A DNA stretch of 20,559 nucleotides from Methanobacteriota archaeon (GCA_027064425.1 JAMOPO010000005.1:1-20559), one strand, 5' to 3'; counted from the stretch's first letter, positions 7,755-15,617 are shown. Notes: a model not told the origin generated them from the letters alone. Program-made: numbers and translations.

Positions 7755-8816
7755 CTACAACGACCCGCCGCGTCCCCGGGCTCCTCGCAGCGTCACGAGG
7801 GTGAAGAGAGAGTGTAAGACCGGGAGCAGTCCTAGTGGAGTTCCACGGGACCCTTGCGGGTGTGGGTACGGCGGGGGCAGCCAGTGGCTGCGCACGTACC
7901 GCTCGGTAACGAACACGTGCTTCGTAACGAGGTCGGTGGGTGATCTGAGCGGAGCACCCGGCTTCGGCGCCCTGAACTCGAGAAGCAGCGGCCCGTTCGT
8001 CCGGACCTCAATCACCGTGCAGTACCCGTAAAACAGCCTGCGCTCGTACTGCCACCTGGGTTGGAAGGTCTTAGGGAGGTCGCCACCCGGTAGGAGCCGC
8101 GAGACCCTCCGCCGCCTCGCCTCGCTGTCACCACTTAAGTCCAGCGCGTACAGGTAGCACCAGAAGGCTAGGTGAACGCCGCCCGGCAGGTCGTACTCGA
8201 CCTCGTCGTACGGGTGCCGGCCCCGGAACAGGACCTTACCGTCGAGCGTCAGCACGTTGAAGTCCAGCGTCCAGCCGAGCGCTACGACCCAGCTCCCGGG
8301 TGGCAGTACGATCTCAATCCATCCATCGCGGGTCGGCAGGCTCGCCTCGACCACGAACGTCCTCCCGATGACCCGCGAGGGTTCCAGGTACAGCAGACCG
8401 CCGGACTCCCTCAGCGAGTACCGGACGGGACTCCACGGACCCGCCGGGATCGCCTGCCTACGACTCTCGACCCACTCCCACTTCACTCCGCTAGGAATCA
8501 GCGCACGGTACACCATCACTCCCCGCGGCAAGGCGAGCTCTCGGACGTTGTACGCGCCCAAGATCACCCGGTAGTGATCGTTCTCCCTCCAGAGCGGAGC
8601 CACGAGCAGGAAGTGATCGCCGGAGGGATACGGGAACCCCAGGCGACCCGAGCCGGGCAGAGCCCAGCGCGGCGGGAGTGGGAACTCCGGGACTACCCAT
8701 GGCGGACAGTCTTGGGAGATGTCGCTGACGGTCAGCGCCCCCGCGGATTGTGCCGAGGCAAGCAGCAGTGCAATCAGTAGCGGGACGGCCAAGACGTGCC
8801 GGTGCACCCGGGGCAC
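7755..8816 (-). CDS. Secreted or cell-surface protein of unknown function
   Basis: The 353-residue product begins at GTG 8816 with a clear signal peptide: basic start MPRVHRH, a hydrophobic core [12 protein letters not shown], and small residues (SAQSAGA) suggesting cleavage near residue 27. The mature part is rich in beta-strand-like, Trp/Tyr/Pro-containing segments with few cysteines (for example WGSP-type and [17 protein letters not shown] stretches), as in an extracellular beta protein. A short hydrophobic segment ([17 protein letters not shown], about 329-345) followed by a basic tail may anchor it. I do not recognise the family. Codon third positions include more A and T than in the neighbouring housekeeping genes, which may mean relaxed selection or acquisition. 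It is transcribed alone, divergent from the polyferredoxin gene. Confidence 0.75.
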   Translation of the reverse strand: MPRVHRHVLAVPLLIALLLASAQSAGALTVSDISQDCPPWVVPEFPLPPRWALPGSGRLGFPYPSGDHFLLVAPLWRENDHYRVILGAYNVRELALPRGVMVYRALIPSGVKWEWVESRRQAIPAGPWSPVRYSLRESGGLLYLEPSRVIGRTFVVEASLPTRDGWIEIVLPPGSWVVALGWTLDFNVLTLDGKVLFRGRHPYDEVEYDLPGGVHLAFWCYLYALDLSGDSEARRRRVSRLLPGGDLPKTFQPRWQYERRLFYGYCTVIEVRTNGPLLLEFRAPKPGAPLRSPTDLVTKHVFVTERYVRSHWLPPPYPHPQGSRGTPLGLLPVLHSLFTLVTLRGARGRGGSL

Positions 8817-8945
8817 CCCCTGTGACGGCTCCCGACTTGTTCAACCGGTGGAGGGAGGAATTAGGTCGTGCGGAGGCGGGGAGCGAACGAGGACCGGGTC
8901 AGGAGCATTACCAGCGCTCGCGCCTGCGTCCCGCGCAACTGACCC

Positions 8946-8952
8946 TTTATAA
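8946..8952 (+). promoter_or_regulatory. Upstream TATA box before the polyferredoxin gene
   Basis: TTTATAA, followed by GCG, lies 93 bases before the polyferredoxin start. It is the first of two nearly identical boxes 39 bases apart. The core TTATAA is symmetric, so it could also serve the divergent secreted-protein gene. Confidence 0.45.
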
Positions 8953-8983
8953 GCGTTGCCATGCCCGGGCTCCCGATACCCCG

Positions 8984-8992
8984 ATTTATAAG
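8984..8992 (+). promoter_or_regulatory. TATA box of the polyferredoxin gene
   Basis: ATTTATAAG stands out in a GC-rich context 53 bases before ATG 9045, predicting transcription from about 9012 and a leader of some 30 bases that contains the GGGGGA ribosome-binding site (near 9031). Confidence 0.65.
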
Positions 8993-9044
8993 GCGGCGGC
9001 CGTCCCGGGACCGGAGCACCGGGCCGCACTTGGGGGAAGCGCAA

Positions 9045-10118
9045 ATGGCGGACGGTCGGCTCAAGCCCGTGAAGGAGGTCTCCCCGCCCACCCTGAGGAT
9101 CGTGCGCGAGGGCGCGGAGACGCGGGAGCTCGTCGTGAACATGGAGCGGTGCGCCGCCTGCGGGCTCTGTCAGACCGCCTGTCCGGTGAACGCGATCACC
9201 GTGGAGCCGCCCTCCGCCGTCGTGCGGAGGGGCGAGGACCCGATCGACATCGACGAGGAGGAGTGCGTCCTCTGCGGCATCTGCGCCTTCGTCTGCCCGT
9301 ACGACGCGATCACGCTGCTCATCGACGGTGAGCCCGCCACCGAGCGCGGCTTCCCGAAGCTGCCCAAGGACGTGGAGGTGGACGAGGAGGAGTGCGTGTA
9401 CTGCGGGCTCTGCGCGGACACGTGCCCGCAGGAGGCGATCACCGTCGAGCGGGAGGTGCCCAGCCCCGGCGACCTGGCCATGGGTGAGATCGAGATCGAT
9501 GAGGAGAAGTGCATCTACTGCAAGGCGTGCGAGGAGGCGTGCCCGGCCGACGCGATCACGGTCGAGCGGCCCACGCCCAGCGCCAGCGACCCGGAGCCCG
9601 AGTTCAGCATCGAGGTGGACGAGGACAGGTGCGTGTACTGCGGCGTGTGCATGCGGACGTGCCCGGTGGACGCGATCAAGGTCGGCTGCATGATCTGCTA
9701 CGGCACGACGCGCGGTGAGCTGCCCGAGAAGGGCGAGATCGAGGGCGAGATCGCCGTCAACAGGTCCCGGTGCGTGTACTGCTCCTGGTGTGAGCAGGTC
9801 TGTCCGGTCGAGGCCATCGAGGTCACCAAGCCCTACCAGGGCAGCATCGAGATCGACGACGAGGAGTGCGTCGGGTGCGGGCTCTGCGTCGAGGTCTGCC
9901 CGTGCAACGCGCTCGAGTTCGAGAAGGGAGGGACGGCCGGGAAGACGCGGATCGTCGTCAACACGGACGCGTGCGCCTACTGCGGCGCCTGCGCCCGGGC
10001 GTGCCCGGTGGACGCGATCGAGGTCGTGCGCGAGGACGTGACCGCGATGCCGGAGCTGCCCACCAAGGCCTGGGAGCGCGCCCTGGACCGCGTGCTGTGG
10101 CCCACGGAGAAGGAGTAG
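9045..10118 (+). CDS. fwdF: Polyferredoxin with eight [4Fe-4S] clusters, FwdF-like
   Basis: The 357-residue protein contains eight CxxCxxCxxxCP cluster motifs in a row: CAACGLCQTACP (from C36), CVLCGICAFVCP, CVYCGLCADTCP, CIYCKACEEACP, CVYCGVCMRTCP, CVYCSWCEQVCP, CVGCGLCVEVCP and CAYCGACARACP. Each is preceded by an acidic beta strand of the IEIDEEE type, as in tandem 2[4Fe-4S] ferredoxin domains. An extra CMIC follows the fifth. Eight clusters is the number in FwdF, the electron-conducting subunit of formylmethanofuran dehydrogenase; MvhB has twelve. The next genes are fdhA and fdhB, so it may carry electrons between formate dehydrogenase and a partner such as the Fwd complex. ATG 9045 follows a GGGGGA site and begins where the conserved sequence begins. 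The polyferredoxin call is firm; the exact FwdF assignment is less so. Confidence 0.88.
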   Translation: MADGRLKPVKEVSPPTLRIVREGAETRELVVNMERCAACGLCQTACPVNAITVEPPSAVVRRGEDPIDIDEEECVLCGICAFVCPYDAITLLIDGEPATERGFPKLPKDVEVDEEECVYCGLCADTCPQEAITVEREVPSPGDLAMGEIEIDEEKCIYCKACEEACPADAITVERPTPSASDPEPEFSIEVDEDRCVYCGVCMRTCPVDAIKVGCMICYGTTRGELPEKGEIEGEIAVNRSRCVYCSWCEQVCPVEAIEVTKPYQGSIEIDDEECVGCGLCVEVCPCNALEFEKGGTAGKTRIVVNTDACAYCGACARACPVDAIEVVREDVTAMPELPTKAWERALDRVLWPTEKE

Positions 10119-10136
10119 ACCCCCTCACGCCCCGGG

Positions 10137-10165
10137 CCAATCGTTACGAACTTTGAAACCATTGG
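10137..10165. promoter_or_regulatory. Imperfect 29-base dyad (CCAAT...ATTGG) after the polyferredoxin gene
   Basis: Outer arms CCAAT and ATTGG enclose CGTTACGAAC and TTTGAAACC; 11 of 14 positions are symmetric. It begins 19 bases after the polyferredoxin stop, at the head of the long fdhA leader. The same ATCGTTA core recurs at other intergenic sites in this window (see findings). Confidence 0.45.
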
Positions 10166-10394
10166 CTGGGGAGAAAGGGTCGGGCATTACCGGGCGATCC
10201 TCCCGAGCGCGAAGGTTCCGGAGGTTGTGGTGGGCCGAGGGACTCCTCGCTGCGCGCTCCGGACTGCTGCGGTCCTTACGGAAACCGAGCGCGGATGGCC
10301 TGTGAGGTTTAAGCTGAGGCGTCCGGTGGCGTGGACGGGGCGCTCCCGTCGGGCCGGGGAGTAAGCCGCGGGCGCCTCGGGCCCGTCCCGATGT
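10166..10394. other. Upstream part of the fdhA leader, no gene recognised
   Basis: This stretch between polyferredoxin and the SECIS hairpin holds no credible coding frame. The AT-rich block GGTTTAAGC (10306-10314) is a possible fdhA box A, giving a transcript that starts near 10335 and includes the SECIS. A small GGAC/GTCC hairpin lies at 10261-10275. Confidence 0.4.
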
Positions 10395-10433
10395 GGGTCG
10401 GCGGGAACCCCGAACCGAGGGGACCGCCGGCCC
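10395..10433 (+). ncRNA. Archaeal SECIS element in the fdhA 5' leader
   Basis: The RNA folds as a ten-pair lower stem GGGUCGGCGG (10395-10404) with CCGCCGGCCC (10424-10433), all pairs formed with one G-U; an asymmetric internal loop with GAA (10405-10407) on the 5' side and a single A (10423) on the 3' side; a four-pair CCCC/GGGG stem; and a seven-base loop (10412-10418). GAA opposite A below a short GC stem is the archaeal SECIS consensus. It directs selenocysteine insertion at UGA. Most archaeal SECIS lie in the 3' UTR, but M. jannaschii fdhA is known to have it in the 5' UTR, as here. It lies about 500 bases upstream of the UGA at 10930. Confidence 0.9.
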
Positions 10434-10456
10434 GAAGGGCCCCCTGACGCGGGGGC
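10429..10456 (+). repeat. Hairpins that compete with or follow the SECIS
   Basis: GGCCC (10429-10433) can pair with GGGCC (10437-10441) around a GAA loop, using the same bases as the SECIS 3' arm. A second hairpin GCCCCC (10439-10444) / GGGGGC (10451-10456) has a six-base loop. The first is mutually exclusive with the full SECIS lower stem. Confidence 0.45.
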
Positions 10457-10536
10457 TCGGGCCCGGGGCGGCCGCGGCCGAAACCCGGTCCGACGGGAGC
10501 GCCCCCGCCGCGCGGGTCGAAGGGGGTGAGAATGCC

Positions 10537-12588
10537 TTGGCGAGGCTGCGGTTCGTGCCGCAGGTGTGCCCGTTCTGCGGGTGCGGATGCGGGGTCCTGG
10601 TTGGAACGGACGGGGAGCGGATCCGGGTGCTGGAGCCCTGGCGGCGGCACCCGGTCAACGAGGGGCGCCAGTGCATCAAGCTCTGGGAGGCTCCGGAGGC
10701 GTTCCGACGGGACCGGCTGGAGCGGCCGGCGCGGGTGACCGAGTCGGGTGAGCTGCGCGAGCTCTCGTGGAACCGGGCGCTTGAGGAGGTGGCGGAGGCC
10801 CTCGGGTCCTTCGAGCCGGAGGAGGTGTACTTCGTCACCTCGGCCAAGGCCACGAACGAGGACAACTACGTCGGGCAGAAGCTGGCCCGCGCGCTCGGGA
10901 CGAACAACGTGGACCACTGCGCGCGGCTGTGACACGCTCCGACCGTGGTCGCGCTGTCCGAGGTCTTCGGGTCGGGGGCGATGACCAACTCGATCCCGGA
11001 CCTCGCCGAGGCGGACTGTTACCTGGTCGCGGGCTCGAACACGGCGGAGCAGCACCCGATCGTGTACCGCAGGATCGTGGAGGGGGTAGAGGACGGCGCC
11101 GACCTGATCGTGCTGGACCCGCGGCGCACGCTGGTGGCGGAGCTGGCGGATCTGCACCTGCGGGTGCGGCCGCGGTCCGACCTGGTCGTGTTCCTGTACA
11201 TGGCCCGGGTGATCCTGGAGGAGGGGCTGCACGACGAGGAGTTCATCGAGGAGCGGACCACCGGGTTCGAGGCGTTCGCGGAGTACGTCCGCGGGGCGGT
11301 CTCGGAGGAGGACGTTCGGAGGATCGCCGGGGTGGACCCGGAGGACGTCCGGGAGGCGGCCGTGCGGTACGCGGAGGCGGACCGGGGCTGCATCATCTAC
11401 TGCATGGGGCTCACGCAGCACGACATCGCCTGCCGGACGCTGCGGGCCCTCTGCGCGCTCGCCCTGCTGACGGGTAACGTGGGCCGGCCCGGCACCGGCG
11501 TCAACCCGCTCCGCGGGCAGAACAACGTGCAGGGAGCCTGCGACGTGGGCGCGCTGGCCACGCACTTCCCCGGGTACCGGCGGGTCGGTCCGGAGGCGGC
11601 GGAGGAGCTGGCCCGGCTCTGGGGGTTCGAGGTGCCCGAGGAGCCCGGGCTGCGGCTCCCGGAGGCGTTCGACTCGGACGAGATCGCGGCGATGTACATC
11701 TTCGGCGAGAACCCGGCGGTCTCGGAGCCGAACTCGCGCCACGCGGTCAGGAAGCTCCGGAACCTGGAGTTCCTCGTCGTGCAGGACCTGTACCTGACGG
11801 AGACGGCGGAGCTGGCGGACCTGGTCCTGCCCGCCGCCGGCTGGGCGGAGCGCACGGGCACCTTCACGGCGACCGACCGGCGCGTCCAGCTCTCGGAGAA
11901 GGTCGTGGACCCGCCGGGCGAGGCCCGGCCCGACTGGTGGATCCTGGAGGCGGTGGCCCGGCGGCTGGGGCTCAAGGGGTTCGGCCACCGGTCGCCGCGC
12001 GAGGTCTTCGAGGAGATCCGGCGCGTCGTCCCGCAGTATCGAGGGATCACGTACGACCGGCTCCGGAGGCGGCCCGGCGGGATCCACTGGCCGTGCCCGG
12101 AGGAGGACCATCCGGGCACGCCGATCCTGCACACCGAGGAGTTCGCCACCGAGGACGGCAGGGCCCGGTTCCCGAGGCCGGAGGACGTGGAGTACCGGGA
12201 GCCGGAGCGGGGCGTGGATGAGGAGTACCCGCTGATCCTCACCACCGGTCGGGTGTACGCGCACTACCACACGAGGACGATCACGGGGCGTTCCCGGCTC
12301 CTGGACAACGAGGTGCCGGAGTCGTTCGTCGAGATCCACCCGAAGGACGCGGAGCGCTACGGAGTGTCGGACGGTGAGGAGGTGATCATCGAGACGCCGT
12401 ACGGCAGGTGGCGGTGCCGCGCGCGGGTCACCGATCGGGTGCGAGAGGGCGTGATCTTCACCCCGTTCCACTTCGGCGAGAACGCCCTGACGCCGCCGGA
12501 CATCATCGATCCGGAGGCGGGGATCCCGGAGTACAAGCACGTCCCCGCCCGCATCAAACCCTCCTCCCGGGGCGGGTCCGGCTCCTAG
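10537..12588 (+). CDS. fdhA: Formate dehydrogenase alpha subunit, selenoprotein (in-frame UGA = Sec132)
   Basis: One gene of 684 codons read through TGA at 10930-10932. The N-terminus has the [4Fe-4S] ligands C11-x2-C14-x3-C18 (CPFCGCGC) and C46. The context DHCARL-Sec-HAPTV matches the Sec/Cys active site of F420- and NAD-type formate dehydrogenases, where the residue ligates molybdenum or tungsten. The downstream frame continues the molybdopterin oxidoreductase fold without a break: GSGAMTNSIPDL, GSNTAEQHPI, LDPRRT, TGNVGRPGTGVNPLRGQNN, and the C-terminal TGR...HYHTRTITGRS and HFGENALT pterin-binding segments. TTG 10537 follows GGGGGTGA. Function: oxidation of formate to CO2, electrons passing to FdhB and F420. 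A caller that stops at TGA would report two fragments (a C-terminal piece from GTG 10945); the SECIS upstream argues against that. Confidence 0.95.
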
Positions 12589-12591
12589 GGG

Positions 12592-13746
12592 GTGAAACCC
12601 ACCGTGTCGGGGATCGAGGTGAACGGGTGCTACCTGGCCCGGTCGTCGGACCCCGACACCGTGGAGGAGGCCGCGTGCGGCGGGGTCGTGACGGAGCTGC
12701 TGCGGTACGCGCTGCGGGAGGATCTGGTGGACGTGGCCGTCTGCGTGGAGCGGGGTATCGACGCGCTGGACGGGCGGCCCGTCGTCGTGGACGACCCGGC
12801 CGAGGTGCCCTCCGGCTCCTACCACTGCGCCCCGACCCAGCTGGCCCGGCTCGTGGCGGAGCTTCACCGGGAGGACCCCGAGCTGCGGGTCGCGGTCACC
12901 TGCAGGCCCTGCGACGCTCGAGCCCTGGAGCGGCTGGCCGAGCGCGACCTCGTGAGCCTGGATCGGGTGTACCGGATCGGCCTCAACTGCGGCGGCACCT
13001 TCGAGCCGAGGGTCGTGCTGGAGATCCTGGAGGAGCACGACGTGGACCCGCTGGACGTGGAGCGGGAGGAGGTGGCCAAGGGCAACCTGATCATCGAGCT
13101 TCGAGACGGCGAGGAGATCAAGGTCTCGATCGACGATCTGGAGGAGAGGGGGTCCGGACGGCGCGAGAGCTGCCGCCGGTGCGACGAGAACGTCCCGGAG
13201 CGCGCGGACCTGGCGTGCGGTAACTGGGGCGTCCCGGACGAGATGATGGGGAAGTGGACGTTCGTGGAGGTCAAGACCGAGGACGGGCGCGACCTGCTGG
13301 CCGGCGCCGTGGAGGAGGGAGCGGTGGAGGTGCTGGAGGCGCCCGAGAGGTCGGTGCGGATCCGGGAGAAGATCGACGAGATCATGCGGAAGATGGCCCG
13401 CTCCTGGCGGGAGAAGACGCTGGACGAGGATCACCTGGCGGAGGCGCTGGAGGCGCTGAACCGCTGCATCAAGTGCCGGAGCTGCCGGCAGGTGTGCCCG
13501 GTCTGCGAGGCGTGCGAGGAGGAGGGGTGCTGGGCCTTCGCCGGCCGGGAGTCGGTGACGCCCACCCCCGCCTGGCACGCGCACGTCGCCCAGTGCGTCG
13601 CCCTGTACTGCGTCGAGTGCGGGGCCTGCGAGACCGCGTGCCCCGCGGAGATCCCGCTGACCAGGATCTACAGCGTCCTGCGTGAGCGGCTCCCGGACCT
13701 GCTGGACCGCATCATGGAGGGGCGGCGAGCCTCCGCCGGGGAGTGA
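12592..13746 (+). CDS. fdhB: Formate dehydrogenase beta subunit (F420-reducing, FrhB type)
   Basis: The 384-residue protein starts at GTG 12592, three bases after the fdhA stop. The N-terminal two thirds is the FrhB/FdhB flavin- and F420-binding domain: ACGGVVTELLRYAL near 28-41, AVTCRPCDARAL near 101, and RIGLNCGGTFEP near 128, with an ESCRRCDE cysteine pair near 193-200. The C-terminus has two cluster motifs, CIKCRSCRQVCP (C292-C302) and CVECGACETACP (C340-C350). It takes electrons from the molybdopterin subunit through its iron-sulphur clusters and FAD to reduce coenzyme F420. Its close coupling to fdhA and the upstream polyferredoxin marks a formate-use module. Confidence 0.94.
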   Translation: MKPTVSGIEVNGCYLARSSDPDTVEEAACGGVVTELLRYALREDLVDVAVCVERGIDALDGRPVVVDDPAEVPSGSYHCAPTQLARLVAELHREDPELRVAVTCRPCDARALERLAERDLVSLDRVYRIGLNCGGTFEPRVVLEILEEHDVDPLDVEREEVAKGNLIIELRDGEEIKVSIDDLEERGSGRRESCRRCDENVPERADLACGNWGVPDEMMGKWTFVEVKTEDGRDLLAGAVEEGAVEVLEAPERSVRIREKIDEIMRKMARSWREKTLDEDHLAEALEALNRCIKCRSCRQVCPVCEACEEEGCWAFAGRESVTPTPAWHAHVAQCVALYCVECGACETACPAEIPLTRIYSVLRERLPDLLDRIMEGRRASAGE

Positions 13747-13809
13747 GCGCCGGCGCCGCCCGACCCTCCTTACCTTCCCGCCTTACCCCCCGCGCGTCGT
13801 CGGGGCAAT

Positions 13810-13828
13810 CGTTATGACCTGCGTAACG
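13810..13828. promoter_or_regulatory. CGTTA...TAACG dyad upstream of the sRNA candidate
   Basis: CGTTA (13810-13814) and TAACG (13824-13828) form an inverted repeat with a nine-base centre, in the sequence CAATCGTTATG. It lies 14-32 bases before the C box of the C/D RNA candidate, a promoter-like place, and shares its core with the other GTTACG dyads of the window. Confidence 0.4.
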
Positions 13829-13835
13829 GTAGGGG

Positions 13836-13899
13836 ACGTGGATGATGACAGCGGTGGGCACGGAGCGGGTGAAGAGCCCCAGCCCCATGCTGACCGCTA
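13836..13899 (+). ncRNA. Candidate C/D-box guide RNA
   Basis: An exact C box ATGATGA (13842-13848) and a D box CTGA (13890-13893) are 41 bases apart. Between them are a plausible D' box CGGA (13861-13864) and C' box GTGAAGA (13869-13875), separated by four bases as in archaeal sRNAs. This leaves a 12-base guide (13849-13860) before D' and a 14-base guide (13876-13889) before D. GTGG and CCGC directly flanking the C and D boxes can form a terminal stem. Methanopyrus is known to make more than a hundred C/D sRNAs, which direct 2'-O-methylation of rRNA. Its 3' end meets the stop of the convergent ParA-partner gene. Targets were not identified. Confidence 0.55.
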
Positions 13900-14619
13900 C
13901 CGCTCGCCCGGGCGCACCCCGGTGCGCTCCTCCACCACCCGCTCGACCAGCTCCTCCCGCCTGAGCCGGGAGTAGAGGCCCTGCCAGCCGCCGTCCTCAC
14001 CCTCCCACCACTCTTCGAACCCGTCCAGCCGCTCCGACAGCCACGCGCAGAGGCACAGGCCCAGCAGCCGCGCCGACCGCTCGTCCCACGCCCGGCGGAA
14101 CCCCTCCGACAGCCGCTCAGCCGCCTCCCCGAGCTCGTCCAGCAGCACGTCGGCCGCGTCCTCCAGCACCGCCAGCGCGACCAGGCCCCGGACCGGGTGC
14201 ACGTCCAGCCGCCGGTACACCTCCCTCAGCGCGGCCGCCGGCCCCTCCCCGTCGACGCCCCAGCACGCCAGCGTCGCCTCCGGCGAGAGCACCGGCAGGC
14301 CGTACAGACCCCGGCCCTCCACCAGCGCGCGCAGCCGTTCCACGAGCGACGACTCGACCCCGCTCAGCCCCAGGACCCCGCGGAGCACCTCCCAGGGCGA
14401 GCCGTCAGCCTCCATCTGCAGCGCCGAGCGGCGGAAGATCGAGGCCACCCGCGCGACCGCCTTCGCCACCGGCCAGACCTCGTCCACCCGCCGGATCAGC
14501 GTCCGCTCCTCGGCCCGGCGGTCGTCCAGCACGTCCCGGGCCGCGTCGATCACCGCCTCGGCCCACTCCTCGTCCACGCCGAAAACCGACACGGCTCCCT
14601 CGACCTCCAGCTCGATCAC
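13897..14619 (-). CDS. Unknown protein coupled to the ParA-like ATPase (candidate partition partner)
   Basis: The 240-residue frame starts at GTG 14619, whose GTGA overlaps the stop of the ParA-like gene, so the pair is almost certainly co-translated. I do not recognise the family. The protein is alpha-helical and rich in Leu, Ala, Glu and Arg, with a Trp-rich acidic stretch (FEEWWEGEDGGW) near the C-terminus and no membrane segment or obvious zinc site. The position directly after a ParA/MinD-type ATPase is where DNA-binding partition partners (ParB-like) or cargo adaptors are found, but no ParB motif is visible, so the role is inferred from context only. Confidence 0.75.
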   Translation of the reverse strand: MIELEVEGAVSVFGVDEEWAEAVIDAARDVLDDRRAEERTLIRRVDEVWPVAKAVARVASIFRRSALQMEADGSPWEVLRGVLGLSGVESSLVERLRALVEGRGLYGLPVLSPEATLACWGVDGEGPAAALREVYRRLDVHPVRGLVALAVLEDAADVLLDELGEAAERLSEGFRRAWDERSARLLGLCLCAWLSERLDGFEEWWEGEDGGWQGLYSRLRREELVERVVEERTGVRPGER

Positions 14620-15518
14620 CCCTCGAGAACCCCCGTGACGTGGTCGCGCCGCTGCCAGTACTGCGCGATCAGGAAGGCCACCTCCCGGAACAGCCGCTCG
14701 TACTCCCGAGGCCGCGACCGCCGCATGCGGAGCGGGATGCCGAGGTCCGTCGCCGACTTGATGACCTGAGCGTCCGGGATGTGCACCCGGTCCACGGCAC
14801 CGACCACCTTGCTCAGCTCGCGCCGGACCCGCTCCAGGTTCGCCTCCCACTCCACCGTGCCGGGCTTGTAGTCCTTGTTCAGCACGAGCACGCGAACGTC
14901 GGGCCCGTGCTCCGACTCCAGGAACCGGGTGATCTGCTCGGGCGAGGACGGGTCCATCACGGGCACGATCGTGTCGCACGCCCGCAGCACCCGCTTGACC
15001 CACCGCTGCTCGGAGTTCATCGGCGGGGTGTCCACGAAGGCGATCGGGGGCCGCGCGCCCCCATCCTCCCCGCGCACCAGGTCGTGCACCCCGGCCACCA
15101 GCCGTCGAACGCGCTTCCGGCTCGCCACCCGCCTGTAGTCGCCGCTGGCGGGCACCGCGAGGAACGCCGCGCCCAGGCCCGCGGCCCGATCGTCGAGCAG
15201 CTCCTCCAGACCGTCCGGCTCGAACTCGAGGCGGTACACCTCGAAGCCCTCGATCTCGCCGACCCGCTCCGGCCTGAAGGGACCGCGACCGGCGAGCAGC
15301 TGCTTCAGGGTGAGCCCGCTCGACTCGCGGTTGCCCTGCGGGTCAAAGTCTATGAAGATCGTCGGGCACGCCGGAACGCCGCCGTAGCCCCGGGGCCGCG
15401 CGAACTCCATCCCGACGTTGAACGCCACGGTGGTCTTGCCCGTGCCACCCTTGTAGGCCGCCACGCCCACGACCAGCGGGGCGCGCGGCTCCAACCCTCC
15501 CGCCCCCGCCTCCGGCAT
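14616..15518 (-). CDS. ParA/MinD-type ATPase
   Basis: The 300-residue protein has the deviant Walker A motif KGGTGKTT (23-30) with the signature first lysine, then the FIDFDPQGN switch region and FVDTPPMNS for the Walker B part, the standard order in ParA partition ATPases. These dimerise on ATP and move DNA or protein cargo. ATG 15518 is chosen because the Walker domain starts soon after it and an AT-rich promoter-like block lies about 25 bases upstream; no ribosome-binding site precedes it, so the message may be leaderless. The frame is open further upstream to 15641 but that part overlaps palindromic non-coding sequence. The partner gene overlaps its stop; three inverted repeats lie upstream. 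Plasmid origin or chromosome partition are both possible. Confidence 0.88.
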   Translation of the reverse strand: MPEAGAGGLEPRAPLVVGVAAYKGGTGKTTVAFNVGMEFARPRGYGGVPACPTIFIDFDPQGNRESSGLTLKQLLAGRGPFRPERVGEIEGFEVYRLEFEPDGLEELLDDRAAGLGAAFLAVPASGDYRRVASRKRVRRLVAGVHDLVRGEDGGARPPIAFVDTPPMNSEQRWVKRVLRACDTIVPVMDPSSPEQITRFLESEHGPDVRVLVLNKDYKPGTVEWEANLERVRRELSKVVGAVDRVHIPDAQVIKSATDLGIPLRMRRSRPREYERLFREVAFLIAQYWQRRDHVTGVLEG

Positions 15519-15540
15519 TGGGAGAACTGGGCGGCCCGTT

Positions 15541-15560
15541 ATCGTTACAGCAAGCACGAT
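15541..15560. promoter_or_regulatory. ATCGT...ACGAT dyad in the ParA promoter
   Basis: ATCGT (15541-15545) and ACGAT (15556-15560) flank a ten-base centre. On the minus strand the site, with GTAACGATAAC next to it, covers 23-42 bases before ATG 15518, that is, the expected promoter. It could be the box A itself or an operator over it. Confidence 0.45.
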
Positions 15561-15594
15561 CCCGGGAACCCGTCGAGGCGGCGTTGACGCGGCC

Positions 15595-15617
15595 ATTGTT
15601 TCGATCATCGAAACAAT
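15595..15617. repeat. Perfect 23-base palindrome, parS-like half-sites
   Basis: Arms ATTGTTTCGAT and ATCGAAACAAT are perfect inverted repeats around one central C. The TGTTTC and GAAACA within them equal the outer half-sites of bacterial parS, though here seven bases lie between instead of four. It is 77-99 bases upstream of the ParA-like gene, where an operator or centromere site would be expected. Confidence 0.6.

Noticed and set aside
7743-7760. Possible C box (CGATGAT) of another guide RNA
   Set aside because: It does not match RTGATGA and no D box with suitable spacing follows.
9045-10118. The eight cluster repeats as a DNA repeat array
   Set aside because: They are protein-level repeats of a polyferredoxin; the DNA copies differ and have no regular spacing as in CRISPR.
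10945-12588. A separate gene for the C-terminal part of formate dehydrogenase from GTG 10945
   Set aside because: The frame joins the upstream part through UGA at a known selenocysteine position and there is a SECIS, so it is one gene.
13682-13975. A 97-codon plus-strand frame after fdhB
   Set aside because: It overlaps fdhB, the sRNA candidate and the antisense of the partner gene, with a Ser/Arg/Pro-rich product and no ribosome-binding site.
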